The position numbers and the translations under genes are program-made. Below the pieces are notes generated by a model, which did no database searches, was not told the DNA's origin, and saw nothing but the letters and a program-made list of their open reading frames with translations. Positions 44,215 through 54,915 of a DNA stretch of 64,000 bases are shown here, piece after piece (the first letter of the stretch is position 1; the number at the start of each line of letters is the position of its first letter). The DNA comes from Haematobia irritans (lineage: Eukaryota > Arthropoda > Insecta > Diptera > Muscidae), in assembly GCF_050003625.1 (NCBI RefSeq), contig NC_134397.1:67430669-67494668 (forward strand), read 5' to 3'.

Positions 44215-45240
44215 AAAATTATACAAATAAAACTTTACGAAAATTTCCAAAGAAATAAAATTATTCGAAAATTTTCTATGGAAATAAAATTTTGACAAAA
44301 TTTTCTATAGAAATAAATTTTGACAAAATTTTCTGTAGAAATAAAATTTTACCAAATTTTCAATAGAAATAAATTTTGACAAAAATTTCTATAGAAATAT
44401 AATTTTAACAAATTTTCAATGGAAATAAAATTTTGACAAAATTTTCTCTAGAAAAAAATGTTATTTAAAATAAAATTTTGACAATATTTTCTAAAGAAAT
44501 AAAATTTCGCGAAATTTTTCTATAGAAATAAAATTTTTTAATCATTGTTGTTGTTTTGGATTTCAGCTTAAAACCATGCATTGACTAAACTACAAGTGTA
44601 GCTTAACCAACAGAGCAAAAGAATACTTGTCAAATTTATTTGGGCAAAGCCCTATAGACTGCAAGATGGTTGGACAAAACTATGAACCAATTATCAGAAT
44701 AAATTCAGGCAGTTCACTAAAGCCAAAAGTTAACCACACTTGAACCTTCCGAAAAAAGGTTCTACATGATAGCCGGCTTTGTCTGTTTGTACGAATTTAT
44801 TTCGGCATAAGCCGGCTATCATGTAAAACCTTTCTTGTACCACAGTGGTGGTGAAGGGTATAAAAATATATAGATATAACATTTTGCAAAACATTTCTAT
44901 AGAAATAAAATTTTACCAAATTTTGCAATAGAAATAAATTTTAACAAAATTTTCTATAGAAATAAAATTGTGACAAAAATTTCTATAGAAATAAAATTTT
45001 GAGAAAACTTTTTATAGAAATAAAATTTTGACAAAATTTTCTATAGAAATAAAATTAAAAAAAATCTATAGAAATAAAATTAGAAAATAAATAATAGAAA
45101 TAAAATTTTGAGAAATAAAATTTTGACAAAATTTTCTATAGAAATAAAATTTTGACAAAATTTTCCATAGAAAAAAATTTTGACAAAATTTTTTATAGAA
45201 ATAAAATTTTTAAAAAAAATTTTCTATTTTGCGAAAAATG
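44215..45240. repeat. Two 29-bp satellite blocks around a foldback
   Basis: Arrays of the TTTTCTATAGAAATAAAATT unit run from 44225 to 44540 and from 44890 to 45240. Between them lie GTTGTTGTTTTGGATTTCAG, anonymous sequence and the inverted repeat at 44756-44832. The second block follows an eroded GTGGTGGTGAAGGGTATAAA end of HINE-A type at about 44843-44865. Confidence 0.8.
44756..44832. repeat. 24-bp inverted repeat with 29-base loop
   Basis: The left arm starts AAGGTT and contains TACATGATAGCCGGCTT; the right arm is its reverse complement with one mismatch. The inner 16 bp (44764-44779 against 44809-44824) pair perfectly. The GC-rich centre AGCCGGCT stands out in this AT-rich DNA. Confidence 0.9.
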
Positions 45241-45254
45241 TCTATAGAAATGAA

Positions 45255-45390
45255 ACATTACCTTGCCATAGGCAACAGCCCCAATAATTTGATTGTGGAT
45301 GACAGTTCTTAGTAGAACTTTATACGCAATCCATGATGGAGGGTACATAAGATTCAGTCTGGTCGTGCTTTCGGCCGTATATACTTAATG
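45255..45390 (+). repeat. HINE-B 3'-end fragment
   Basis: GATTGTGGATGACAGTTCTT, ATGATGGAGGGTACATAAGA and TTTCGGCCGTATATACTTAA correspond to the last ~135 bp of HINE-B, with an eroded stem (TCAGTCTGGTCGTGC). The body is replaced by the 29-bp satellite. Confidence 0.75.
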
Positions 45391-46130
45391 TCTATATAGC
45401 CCTCTAAATTTTCTCTCTAGTTAACCGCCCACTCATTTCAAGCAGAATTTTCCAAGGCTATCTTAACGAAGATTCGTTTATATTCGAGAGTTTAAAAGTC
45501 TAATTGTTTTTTTATCTACTTGTACATGACTAGCGTGGCAGTTTCGTCCATCTGAGTTGCTTAGTTGTTCATCTCCTTTACATGTCCTACTTTAGTTTTA
45601 ACTACTTGTTGGAAATGGTTTAGTTGTTTCTGGAAATGTCTGCAGATGTTGGTACTTGGCATATGAGAGTGTTAAATTCATTGGGTTAACTCTTACGTGA
45701 CGTGGCTTTTAATCAAACGATTAAAAATTAAACCCACTTTCCTAAATTTCCCCATGGGCAAAGAGAATGATGAGGAATACAAATCTTGACAATGTCTTGT
45801 TTTAGTTCCAAGACAAGAGCAATATAAACCAACAATTTTATATCTTACAACGTTGTGAAAAGAATAAAAATACGGTTTTTCTTTATAGTCAAGTCTGAAA
45901 ACCATATCAATATGTTATTAGCAACTCTTTTAAGAGTTCAGAGTTTTATGAGGATTAAGTAGATATTGCTGTTCTGCATAACCAGAATTGGTATTTTTTC
46001 TTTTTTTTGTAATTAAATGGGATGTAATTTTTAACACTCTATGAAAAAGCGATCATACTGACCGTTGCTTGCTTACAACATGCACTTCGACCATCCTAAC
46101 ACATTTTTCGTCGAGTATTATAACACAACA
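45391..46130. other. DNA without recognisable gene
   Basis: Slightly richer in GC than its neighbours, with no HINE, SINE or TIR motifs. A 70-codon frame on the minus strand (45693-45905) shows no recognisable domain. Possibly unique DNA. Confidence 0.45.
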
Positions 46131-46990
46131 CAAACAAGTAAATACGGGCTTAAGATCGACCGAGCCGAATATTAAATACCCACCACCATGAATCAAATAA
46201 TATATGTTAATTGCTTCCATTTGAAAACTCTTTGTCGATTAGATATAGAATTTCAGGTGGATTTGACGACCAAGCAAATATGTACACCAACAAGGAAATC
46301 GATAGGCTTAACACGAGGGGGCTATACCAAAATATGGATCGATCCATACCATATTCGCTACGGATTCAAATACCCCCAGTTTTTGAATTTCGGGTAAATC
46401 ATATAAAAATTGGGATGTCTAGACGCACACGAGATAAATTGGGAGATCGGTCTATAAAGCAATTACCAAACAAGTGGACCGATACACACCATCTTTGGCA
46501 CACTTCTTTGTGAACCTTAAATATATTTAGATTTCCAATTTCAGACAAATAGGATACAAATTATCATTTCTAGAAGCCCAAGAAGTTAAATCGGGAGATC
46601 TTCTGCAAACTTGTTAAAGAACCCAACACTTGTTTATGAAATTCGGGCAAATCAGATAAAAAATAGGATATCTAGACGCTCAAGAAGACAAATCAGGAGA
46701 TCGGGCTATATCAAAACGTTGACCTCTTGGCATACTTATGTGTGGACCAAAAATATTTCCATGATATTTAATTTCAGGTAAACCGAATAAAAATGTCGGT
46801 GTCTAGAAGCTGGGTTTTTGGGGGCTATATCGAAATGTGGACCAAATTGCACCATAGCTTTTTCCTCTATAGTTTTTTCGCCAAATTTGATTGTGAACGT
46901 AACCTAAGTACCAAACCAACTTAAGTTACGTTCATAACTTAAGTAACCAAAAACCAAGAATATACGGACTGGTCCGAATCTTAACTACAC
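46131..46990 (-). mobile_element. Old HINE-C-like element
   Basis: Left end ACAAGTAAATACGGGCTTAA and TACCCACCACCATGAATCAA. Diverged monomers (GGGGGCTATACCAAAATATG, GGGAGATCGGTCTATAA) reach about 46870. The right end is missing. Substitutions are more frequent than in the copy at 60207-61960. Confidence 0.65.
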
Positions 46991-47430
46991 ATGCAGAAAA
47001 GAATCGTGCCCCAGCAAAAAAATTGTGTTTCCAAAGGCACAACTTTAAAAGCACTTCCATAAGATGTACTTCCAAAGATATTCTTTATTTTAACTACACA
47101 CGCACAAAACTATTTTTCTGATTCAATCACGAAATTAATTGACCCAATAATTTTTTTAATTGAAATGTCTTCAATCACAGAAATATTGGTATCAATTAAA
47201 AAATTAATTGAAAGTCAATTAAAAAATTAATTGATGCTATTAATTTTTGTGATTGATTTTTGTTTCAATTAAGAAATTTGTTGAATCAATTAAATTTTTA
47301 ATTGAATATTTTTTAAAACTCAATTAAAATTTTAATTGGAAAAATTTTAGTGAAATTTTTTCTGAGCAGGAAGTTCTTTTAATTCAATTATTTATAACTC
47401 ACCTGTTTCTTATTTTTAATGGGTAATTTA
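46991..47430. repeat. AT-rich segment with repeated CAATTAAAAAATTAATTG palindromes
   Basis: From about 47125 to 47345 the motif CAATTAA(A)n with its complement TTAATTG recurs at least eight times in both orientations, giving many overlapping stem options. A left boundary CACGCACAAAACTATTTTTC resembles the CACG-type TIR ends; no matching right end is certain. Confidence 0.55.
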
Positions 47431-47436
47431 AATTTT

Positions 47437-47835
47437 TATACCCACCACCATGAGATGGGGGTATATTAACTTTGTCATTCCGTTTGTAACACATCGAAAT
47501 GTTGCTCTAAGACTCCATAAAGTATATATATTCTGGGTCGTGGTGAAATTCTGAGTCAATCTGACCATGTCCGTCCGTCCGTCTGTTGAAATCACGCTAA
47601 CCTCAGAAGGAAACAAGCTATCGACTTGACACTTGGCACGAGTAGTTGTTATTGATGTAGGTCGAATGGTATTGCAAATGGGCCATATCGGTCCACTTTT
47701 ACGTATAGCCCCCAAATTTGGCTTTCGAATCCTCTAAGAGGATGAAATTTGGTACATGGTGATAGTGCATGGTCTCTAACAACCATGCAAAAATTGGTCC
47801 ACATCGGTGCATAATTGGTCCACATCGGTGCATTC
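47437..47835 (+). mobile_element. HINE-B 5' fragment
   Basis: Head TTTATACCCACCACCATGAG, TATATATTCTGGGTCGTGGT, GTCCGTCCGTCTGTTG, then about one monomer. It stops in a duplicated 25-bp scrap (TTGGTCCACATCGGTGCAT, twice) and an A-run. 3' truncated. Confidence 0.75.
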
Positions 47836-47904
47836 AACTTAAAAAAAAAAATATTCATATAATCTCATGTGTAGAAAATTTTATTTATGTATAGATATGT
47901 ATAC

Positions 47905-48051
47905 AATATTTATACCCTTCACCACTACTGTGGTACAGGGTATAATAAGTTTGTGCATTTGTATGTAACGCCAAGAAGGAAAAGTCTGAGACCCATCGTT
48001 TAGTATACCGATCGTCTTAGAATTAAATTCTGAGTCGATTTAGCGATGTCC

Positions 48052-48121
<70 letters not shown>

Positions 48122-49722
48122 CTGTCTGTTGATGTATTTTTGTGTGCAAAGTACAGCTCGCAGTTTTAGTCCGATTGTCCTAAAATTTGGTATAGGGTGC
48201 TGTTTCGGCTCAAAGACGATCCCTATTGATTTTGGAAAAAATCGGTTCAGATTTAGATATAGCTGCCATATATATTTTTCGCCGATCTGGTCATAATTGG
48301 CGTGTATATCAACCGATCTTCCTCAAATTCCGTACATCCGAATATTTTATGAGTCTCGAAAAACTTGCAAAATATCAGCCAAATCGGTTCAGATTTAGAT
48401 ATAGCTCCCATATATAGCTTTCACCCGATTTACACTCATTTGCCCACAGAGGCCAATTTTTTGCTACGATTTAGTTGAAATTTTGCACAGGGAGTAGAAT
48501 TAGCATTGTAGCTATGCGTGTCAAATTTGGTTGAAATCGGTTCAGATTTAGATATAGCTCCCATATATAGCTTTCGCCCGATTTACACTCATATGACCAC
48601 AGAGGCCAATTTTTTGCTCCGATTTAGTTGAAATTTTGCACAGGGAGTAGAATTAGCATTGTAGCTATGCGTGCCAAATTTGGTTGAAATCGGTTCAGAT
48701 TTAGATATAGCTCCCATATATAGCTTTCGCCCGATTTACACTCATATGACCACAGAGGCCAATTTTTTGCTCCGATTTAGTTGAAATTTTGCACAGGGAG
48801 TAGAATTAGCATTGTAGCTATGCGTGCTAAATTTGGTTGAAATCGGTTCAGATTTAGATATAGCACCCATATATAGCTTTCGCCCGATTTACACTCATAT
48901 GACCATAGAGGCCAATTTTTAACCCCGATTTAGTTGAAATTTTGCACAAGGGGTTGAATTAGCATTGTTGCTATGCGTGCCAAATTTGGTTGAAATCGGT
49001 TCAGATTTAGATATAGCTCCCATATATATGTTTTTCTGATTTCGACAAAAATGGTCAAAATACCAAAATTTTCCATGTAAAATCGCCACTGTTTAGTCGA
49101 AAAGTTGTAAAAATTACTCTATTTTTCCTTAACTTCTAATGCATATATATCGAGCGATAAATCATAAATAAACTTTTGCGAAGTTTTCTTAAAATTGCTC
49201 CAGATTTAAATGTTTCCCATATTTTTTACTAACATTGTGTTCCACCCTAGTGCATTAGCCGACTTAAATTTTGAGTCTATAGATTTTGTAGAAGTCTATC
49301 AAATTCTGTCCAGATCGAGTGATATTTAAATGTATGTATTTGGGACAAACCTTTACATATAGCCCCAACACATTTGACGGATGTGATATGGTATCGAAAA
49401 TTTAGATCTACAAAGTGGTGCAGGGTATAATATAGTCGGCCCCGCCCGACTTTAGACTTTCCTTACTGGTTTTTTACTAACATTGTGTTCCACCCTAGTG
49501 CATTAGCCGACTTAAATTTTGAGTCTATAGATTTTGTAGAAGTCTATCAAATTCTGTCCAGATCGAGTGATATTTAAATGTATGTATTTGGGACAAACCT
49601 TTATATATAGCCCCCCACACATTTGACGGATGTGATATGGTATCGAAAATTTAGATCTACAAAGTGGTGCAGGGTATAATATAGTCGGTCCCGCCCGACT
49701 TTCTACTTTACTTACTTGTTTT
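47905..49722 (+). mobile_element. HINE-A element (A8) with two successive 3' tails
   Basis: Head TTTATACCCTTCACCACTAC, GTCT microsatellite, then five near-identical monomers (48235-49020) and the T-tract. The first tail ends CCTTACTGGTTTTTT at about 49474. A second, very similar tail starting ACTAACATTGTGTTCCACCC ends TACTTACTTGTTTT at 49722. Only one head precedes them. Confidence 0.85.
48047..48129. repeat. (GTCT)n microsatellite inside HINE-A
   Basis: About twenty GTCT/GTCC units, the longest expansion of the GTCY block in the window; other HINE-A copies have 3-12 units. In mini-me-type elements this block is a known microsatellite seed. Confidence 0.9.
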
Positions 49723-49904
49723 ATAATATTAAATTGAGCCGACGGGCTTTTTGGGCAGCAAAAAAATCACTGACTTCTTTAGTCGGCACATTTATTCGGC
49801 GATGAACCGAAATTAATGTTAATCCATTGAGTCTACTCTCGCTAGTCGAATTTCTAAGATACGTCTTTAATCTCTTCATTGTTGAAAATGAACGTACGGA
49901 TGAG

Positions 49905-50771
49905 CAGGGATGGAAAATGCAGTACTATAGTACTTTTTTCAATACTTTTTCACCCCAGTCAGTACCGTAGTACCCCCGCGAAGGATTTAGTACCTTTTGT
50001 GTAGACGTTTTTGAGTCGATATCAGATTTATGGTACAATGGCTTTGAAATATTTTAATATTTTGAGAAAGTCTTTATCAACCTTATTTGCTAATAGTCTT
50101 TTATAAATATGGCAAAACAGACATCAGACAGAAAATCTCGATTTTGTAAAAGACATAGTCAAAAACAGGATTTTATTGAACTTCAAGAATGTTTTAGTCG
50201 AAAAAAGAATGCGATTCTGTATTATCGATTGTTTATTTCGGTAGAAAATGTTGTCAAAATTTTATTTCTATATAGAATTTTTGCAAAATTTTATTTTTAT
50301 AGAAAATTTTGTCAAAATTTTATTTCAATTGAAAATTTTGTAAAAATTTTATTTCTATAGAAAATTTTTGCAAAATTTTATTTCTATAGAAAAAATTTTG
50401 CAAAATTTTATTTCTATAGAAAATGTTGTCAAAATTTTATTTCTATCGTTTAATTAATTAATTTTATTTTTATAGAAAATTTTGTCAAAATTTTATTTCA
50501 ATTGAAAATTTTGTAAAAATTTTATTTCTATAGGAAATTTTTGCAAAATTTTATTTCTACAGAAAAAATTTTGCAAAATTTTATTTCTATAGAAAATTTT
50601 TGCAAAATTTTATTTATATAGAAAATTTTGTCAAAATTTTATTTTCTTTAAAATTTAGTCTCTTGACAATAATCTTCCAGTGAAATTTTTGCTGAAATTT
50701 ATTAAAAAGTACCTTTCCGCTCAAAAAATACCTTTTTTGTACTTTCTTAAAAATTGTATTTTCCATCCCTG
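49905..50771. mobile_element. hAT-like non-autonomous element containing 29-bp satellite
   Basis: Ends CAGGGATGGAAAATGCAGTA and, reverse-complemented on the right, CAGGGATGGAAAATACAAT; both are followed by GTACTTT-rich subterminal sequence. CAGGG ends fit hAT MITEs. I could not see a convincing 8-bp duplication (CGGATGAG versus AGTAACTG). The middle (50240-50655) is a 29-bp array on the opposite strand. No transposase. Confidence 0.65.
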
Positions 50772-51267
50772 AGTAACTGGCAAAGTGACCAAAATTTTTA
50801 AAAGAATATGCACGTTTGGAAATATCTCTTTATTGCACTCTCCAAGTGCTTCCATCGCTTAATTAGGCAGGTTCTTTTCGCAGTTTTGCGCCATTTCATT
50901 TACACATGTGTGTTTGGCTGTTTCGTTGTTGTTGCTATGGCCAAACAAAGCGAGTCATATTCACAAAAAGAACAACAAACACACATAGAAAGCAGAAAGA
51001 CATTTTCCAAAAATTAAATTTGTGGTGCGAGAACAAAAACAATTTGTTTTTTTTCGACCGTCGTTTGACGGGCTTTTCAACTAGTATTCTATGATTTGTG
51101 CAAGTTTTATAGGTAAGCGTTTTTTCAAAATAAAACCTTAAGCTTTTCTTCAACATCTTCGATAAGATTTTTCTATGCGGCTAAAAATATATATTTATTT
51201 ATATAAAAATATTCATTCATTTCGGGGGGTTTGATCCCCCTCACCCCCCCCCCCCCTGAATACGGCC
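50772..51267. other. Anonymous DNA ending in a C13 tract
   Basis: No gene recognised; 60-70-codon frames are not domain-like. At 51217-51256 GGGGGGTTTGATCCCCCTCA leads into 13 consecutive C, then GAATACGGCCTTGGC, and HINE-B starts abruptly. Confidence 0.45.
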
Positions 51268-51933
51268 TTGGCTACCATATAAACTGATACCCAGATTTGA
51301 CCTCCGGTGCCTTATGGAGAAGAAGCATCCGATCTGGTTGAAATTTGGTACATGGTGGTAGTATATGATATTTAACAACCATGCCAAAAGTGGTCCATAT
51401 CAGTCCATAATCATATATAGCCCCCATATATAAACCGATCCCGAGATTTGGTTTTGGAGCCTCTTGGAGGAGCAAATTTCATCCGAGTCAGTTGAAATTT
51501 GGTACATTGTGATAGCATATGGCCGTTAACAACCATGCCTAACTAGGTCTATATCGGCCTATAGTTATATATAGCCCTCAGATAAATCAATCCCCAATCA
51601 CACAAAAATTGGTCCATATCAAGTTCATAATTGTATGTAGCCCCCACATAAGCGACCCCCATATTTCAATTCTGGGTCTCTACGTATCGCGCAAAAAGTC
51701 CATATCGATTCGCAATTATTTGTAGACTTACTTATGCAAACCTTTTTTGTCTAATATATATACCACGTATGGACTAACTCACAATTTAGAAAACGATGTT
51801 AAGAAGTTTTAAGATGCAACAACCCAAGTAATTCGATTGTGGATGGTAGTCGTTCGTAGAAGTTTCTACGCAATCCATGGTGGTGGGTACATAAGATTCG
51901 GCCTGGCCGAACTTATGGCCGTATATACTTGTT
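51268..51933 (+). mobile_element. HINE-B 3' part
   Basis: Two to three monomers, TATATACCACGTATGGACTA, GATTGTGGATGGTAGTCGTT and the end TTCGGCCTGGCCGAACTTAT plus GGCCGTATATACTTGTT. 5' truncated next to the C13 tract; its 3' end abuts a HINE-C fragment. Confidence 0.8.
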
Positions 51934-52135
51934 GGTCCTAAAATACCTCTTTTCCAATTTCAGGTAAATCGGATAAATTGGTCTACATGCGGGCTATACC
52001 AAAACATGGACCGGTAAGCACCATTTTCGCCACACCTATTTGTAGTCCTAACTTTATATATTCAGATAATGATATATCGACGGAATGACAAACTTATTAT
52101 ATCCTTATCACCATTGTATGGTTGTGATAGACAAA
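51934..52135 (-). mobile_element. HINE-C fragment
   Basis: One monomer (GGTCCTAAAATACCTC ... GGGCTATACCAAAACATGGA) and a compressed end (GGAATGACAAACTTATTATA, CCATTGTATGGTTGTGATAG). The GTCY block is deleted. Confidence 0.6.
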
Positions 52136-52491
52136 TAAACAAATAAATCGGGTTTTATATAAATAGATGTTTTAGCGATAAAAAGAGGTCTTCATTTATC
52201 TAAAACATTGTTCCTCAGGAAAAAATAACTTTCTTCAGCATACCCACCATTACAAGGGTCCAATCAATATGACTTTTATATCCGAATAACAATTCCTCAA
52301 TTGAATAATCTCCAGAAACTTTCAAAAGATTAAAGATTTTCTACATTAATAACTAGCGGAATAAATCTGTGAATGTTGGTATTGACCACAAGTATTTATT
52401 GTGGTGTGTGTGCATCTCATGCATAGAAATTACAATGTGGAAAAAAAATTTAATAAATTTATCACCTTTTTCTTTCTTTTCATTTTTCCAG
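52136..52491 (+). other. Presumed 5'UTR intron end with splice acceptor
   Basis: AT-rich and non-coding. A 22-base pyrimidine tract (from about 52467) leads to CATTTTTCCAG at 52481-52491, a strong acceptor. The next exon would begin GACTTCAATAAATAATCC at 52492. No donor was identified upstream, so the intron's 5' side is unknown. Confidence 0.55.
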
Positions 52492-52855
52492 GACTTCAAT
52501 AAATAATCCATTCATATGTTGTAGAACACTACAGCTTCCTAGCAAATAAAAGCCAATTCTGTGAGGAGAGAAGAAAAAACTATAAACTGTTCTACATTAT
52601 AAGCGCATTAAAAAAAGGCCAATGAAAATCTACGATAGTGGAAAATGCACATATAAATATCGAAGGAGAAGAATTTCATAAAAAAAAATCAGCGAAATCG
52701 AAAAGTAGAAGAGAAATAAGCATCTTCTTCTTTCTACCACTAGAGGATTCTCTTCGTGCAGCTTTTAATAATAAAATTTTTGGAATTGACCAAAAACGAG
52801 GAACCTACAAAGTCGTAACGGAGAAAGACGAAAGCTGTCTGAGGCTATAAAGGCA
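52492..52855 (+). other. 5'UTR part of the receptor exon with upstream ORFs
   Basis: Between the acceptor and the chosen start codon lie three upstream ATGs: a two-codon frame (ATGTTGTAG, about 52515), a 19-codon frame at 52622, and a 70-codon frame at 52638-52850 whose ATG has A at -3 and whose stop lies 5 nt before the main ATG. An in-frame TGA at 52787-52789 excludes a longer N-terminus read through from upstream. Confidence 0.55.
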
Positions 52856-53816
52856 ATGCAAAATGTAATCTTCAAAAATGCATCTCACAACATTATGGAT
52901 GAGGATAATGACGTTACTTATTACCCACAGGTCATTGAGCAGCAGCTGGATGAAAGGTCAGTAGATGTGAAGCCCAAATCACATCGTAGTCGTTGTCGTA
53001 TGCTGGCCAACAATAAAAGACATCGTTGTAGTAATCTCATTATCTCTGGCAATAGTGATTGCCATAATCGGAACGTCATACGTTCCACTTGTCAGTCTCC
53101 TTCCTACTTGGAAGGAGCAATACAGCGACATCCCTCCCATTTAATGATACGTGCCATGACAGCTGCAGCAACTGCGGCCACAAGTATTGCTGTGGCAGCA
53201 GCCACTTCTGCTCTCACCATTGGTGTTGCCTCATCCACATCCACTTCATTACCCATATCGGACATTGAGAGTATGTCATCCGATGTGTCCTCAATGTCAG
53301 GCCAGGAAAGACTTAAGTTTGTCTACGATAATTCCATATCGGCTGCCCAAACTTCCAGCCTGGATGAGAATATCATCAATAACACCTTAATATTCGGTAC
53401 ATCATATGTGATGGGCTCATCGGCCACTTCGTATGCATTATTGAATGACTCTTCCTGGATTAATGGTTCATCTGCATTATTTTCCTCAACATCATCATCG
53501 TTGTCATCTTTAGCATCCGTATCACCAGCACCTGCATCCATAAATGAGGGAGTTAATTTCACATCGACCACAGCTGGTTCGGATGATTGGTCCCACTTCA
53601 ATGATCTCATCTTGTCATGGCAAGGCGTCTGCCTGATTGCTGTATTCTGTATCTTAATTGTGATCACCATTATTGGCAATACTTTGGTCATAATGGCCGT
53701 TATAACCACGCGACGCCTTAAGACTGTTACCAATTGTTTTGTGATGAGCCTTGCTGTGGCCGACTTTTTGGTGGGCATATTTGTGATGCCACCAGCCGTA
53801 GCTGTACATTTGATAG
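52856..53816 (+). CDS. TyrR: Aminergic GPCR, probable type-2 tyramine receptor, first coding exon
   Basis: This exon encodes residues 1-320 plus the first base of codon 321. Residues 1-250 form a long, Ser/Ala-rich extracellular N-terminus with N-x-S/T sites at about 8, 175, 198, 203 and 234 and an Ala-rich stretch at 100-125. TM1 spans about 257-281 with the GN motif (Asn275); TM2 spans about 292-316 with LAVAD (Asp303, the conserved sodium-site Asp) and MPPAVAVH. TTRRLKTVTNCFVMSLAVAD before and in TM2 is the pattern I recall for insect type-2 tyramine receptors (Drosophila TyrR/TyrRII). Dopamine and octopamine receptors differ here. Such receptors sit in the plasma membrane and signal through G proteins on tyramine binding. 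The start is the first ATG after an in-frame stop, with G at -3. TM3-TM7, including the amine-binding Asp3.32, must lie on later exons outside the window. The aminergic class is near certain; TyrR versus its paralogue TyrRII is not. Confidence 0.75.
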
Positions 53817-53822
53817 GTAAGT
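53812..53822 (+). other. Splice donor after TM2, phase 1
   Basis: ATAG|GTAAGT with the cut before 53817 closely fits the donor consensus. Reading on without splicing gives only eight more residues and a stop, while the receptor must continue with TM3. The split codon is the Gly after VHLI, so the next exon should start in phase 1. Confidence 0.85.
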
Positions 53823-53932
53823 TTTGTGGAAGATATTGCTGATGAACTGGGAAAATGATAATAATAACTTAATAAATAATAAATGAAGTACACAGTTTTT
53901 AGAAATTTCCATAAAATAATTTATATATAGTT

Positions 53933-54915
53933 TTTATACCTACCAGCATATAATGGCAAATTTTCCGACTATATACTTTCTTGATCAGAGAGAAATTTTA
54001 AGACGATATAAGCATGTCCGTCTGTCTATTGTAATCAGCCTTCAATTTCAATAATGGCTCTATCGTCCAGAAATTTGGCATAGATTTTCTCTTTTGTCTG
54101 CACGCAGGCCAAGTTCGAAGATGGTTTATATCAGGTTTTTATATAGCTCCCGTATAAACCAGGTTTTCGTATAGCTCCCATATAACCGATCCCTCGATTT
54201 AGGACCTTGAGCAGCTATATACCGCAATTTTCATGCGATTTGCTTGAAATTGAAAATCTAGCAAAATTTTAGGTCCACAAATGGATGTACCAAATATGGT
54301 GTGTATCGGTCCATGTTTTGATATAACCCCCTGATTGACCGATCTCCTCCTTAGTGATTTCTTGAATGTCAAGACACCCAATTTTCATCCGATTTGGCTG
54401 AAATTGAAAATGTAAAGATATTTTAGGTCCACAAAGGATTATGGCGAATATAAAGCGTATCGGTCAACGTTTTGGTATAGCCCCCATATAGTCCGACATC
54501 CAGATTTGATTTCTTGGGCTCCTAAAACCGTAATTTTTATCCAATTTACCTGAATTCAAAGTCTTGACATATTTTAGGCCCACAAAAAGTGTACTGAGTA
54601 TGGTGCGTATCAGCCCATATTTTGGTATAACCCTTTATAGATCAATATCCCGTCTAAAGACCCCAATTTTTATCCTATTTGGCTGAAATTCAAAATGCAA
54701 AGGTAGTTGAGGTCCACAAAGAGTTGTGACGAATATGACTTGTTCGGTCCACGTTTTGTTATAGCCCCCATTTAGAACGATTTGATTTTTGGTACTTTAT
54801 GTCCACAACGAGATGTGCCGAATATGGTGTTTACCGGCCCAGGCTTTGATATAGCTCCCATATAAACCGATCCCCCGATTTGGAGTCTTGAGCAGCTATA
54901 TAACACAATTTCCAT
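53933..54915 (+). mobile_element. Old HINE-C-like element in the receptor intron
   Basis: Head TTTTTATACCTACCAGCATA, TATACTTTCTTGATCAGAGA, GTCCGTCTGTCTATTG, then five to six diverged monomers to about 54900. 3' end missing, cut by HINE-B. Same strand as the gene. Confidence 0.7.

Noticed and set aside
49905..50771. 8-bp target duplication of a hAT element
   Set aside because: The flanking octamers CGGATGAG and AGTAACTG do not match, so only the ends support the assignment.
53323..53778. 151-codon minus-strand ORF opposite the receptor exon
   Set aside because: Shadow of the GPCR frame; no domain of its own, and the plus frame has clear TM1 and TM2 motifs.
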